Below, piece after piece: positions 6,152-6,308 of a stretch of DNA of 6,308 bases (its first letter is position 1; every line of letters begins with the position of its first letter). Position numbers and translations under genes: made by a program. The notes beneath the pieces are model-generated. The model did not search any database. It was not told the DNA's origin and was given only the letters and a program-made list of their open reading frames with translations. Where the stretch lies: assembly GCA_934373455.1 (NCBI GenBank), contig CAKRON010000125.1:1-6308 (forward strand), written 5' to 3'. This DNA is from an uncultured Marvinbryantia sp. (lineage in GTDB: Bacteria; Bacillota; Clostridia; Lachnospirales; Lachnospiraceae).

Positions 6152-6181
6152 ATTATAGCACTTTTCCATTTCTTACTTCAA
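6152..6181 (-). promoter_or_regulatory. Sigma-A promoter of the three-gene operon
   Basis: On the minus strand a perfect TATAAT (6152-6157) is preceded, after 18 bases, by TTGAAG (6176-6181, 4/6). Transcription would start near 6145, about 25 bases before the ATG. A short inverted repeat CTATA-N5-TATAG (6144-6158) spans the -10 and could be an operator, but is short and AT-rich. Confidence 0.65.
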
Positions 6182-6235
6182 TAGCAAAAACACGGCACAG
6201 ATCTACACTTCTTTTGAATCATTGCCATATAAAGC

Positions 6236-6259
6236 AAAAAAGAGGGGCAGATGCCCCTC
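6236..6259 (-). terminator. Rho-independent terminator of the gene upstream of the operon
   Basis: On the minus strand the stem GAGGGGC/GCCCCTC (6242-6248 with 6253-6259, four-base loop) is followed at once by six T (6236-6241) and then GCTTT. It begins directly after the TAG stop at 6260-6262, so it ends the partial gene entering from the right and isolates the operon promoter from it. Confidence 0.88.
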
Positions 6260-6308
6260 CTACAAATACTCCCACATTTCTTTTATCCTTAAAATTCTGC
6301 TCAGATTA
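6260..6308 (-). CDS. C-terminal end of an unrecognised protein (partial, enters from the right edge)
   Basis: One minus-strand frame is open from the window edge and reads NLSRILRIKEMWEYL before a TAG at 6260-6262, which touches the terminator stem. The residues look like an ordinary charged, helical C-terminus, but 15 codons are too few to name a family. The terminator immediately downstream is the main reason to believe a gene ends here. Confidence 0.45.
   Translation of the reverse strand, partial: NLSRILRIKEMWEYL

Noticed and set aside
6144..6158. CTATA-N5-TATAG as a repressor operator at the operon promoter
   Set aside because: Only 5-base arms made of AT-rich -10 sequence; too short to claim alone, so only mentioned with the promoter.
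1..6308. CRISPR arrays, tRNA or rRNA genes
   Set aside because: No regularly spaced repeats, tRNA-like cloverleaf or rRNA-like stretches were seen on either strand.

Overview
The window looks like a chromosomal segment of a low- to moderate-GC Firmicute, probably a gut Clostridia/Lachnospiraceae-type anaerobe. This rests on the strong AGGAGG-type ribosome binding sites, the codon style, and the family types present (MepA-like MATE, clostridial FMN-dependent alpha-hydroxy-acid oxidase-like enzyme, acid-rich linker in a binding protein). The taxonomic call is inference from style and was not checked by any search.

Layout, left to right. (1) Positions 1-924, minus strand: a type-3 (polar amino acid family) ABC-transporter binding protein whose domain order is inverted. 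The segment normally at the C-terminus directly follows the signal peptide, then comes a Glu/Ala/Thr linker, then the segment normally at the N-terminus. It is followed by a hairpin/pseudoknot and by what may be the first codons of the next gene (possibly the permease), which runs off the left edge. (2) Positions 940-1436: a roughly 500-base stretch without genes. Most of it (about 1006-1353) is one large imperfect palindrome with good terminal inverted repeats and a GC-rich centre, like a MITE or other non-autonomous mobile or structured element. A good extended -10 promoter pointing at the next gene lies in its right arm. (3) Positions 1437-2834, plus strand: a MATE efflux transporter. (4) Positions 2816-6119, minus strand: a compact three-gene operon, transcribed right to left. 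It runs from an FMN-dependent alpha-hydroxy-acid-oxidase-like enzyme with an N-terminal Cys cluster, to an aldo/keto reductase, to a second MATE transporter of the MepA-like branch, with gaps of 15 and 10 bases. The two MATE genes converge and overlap tail-to-tail by 19 bases. (5) Positions 6120-6308: the operon promoter, then a textbook Rho-independent terminator for a further minus-strand gene, of which only the last 15 codons are visible.

How the genes fit together: the right-hand operon couples two soluble oxidoreductases to an efflux pump, which suggests modification of a small carbonyl or hydroxy compound followed by export; the substrate cannot be told from sequence. The left part belongs to an uptake system. 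The most unusual items are the circularly permuted binding protein and the 348-base palindromic element between the divergent binding-protein and MATE genes.
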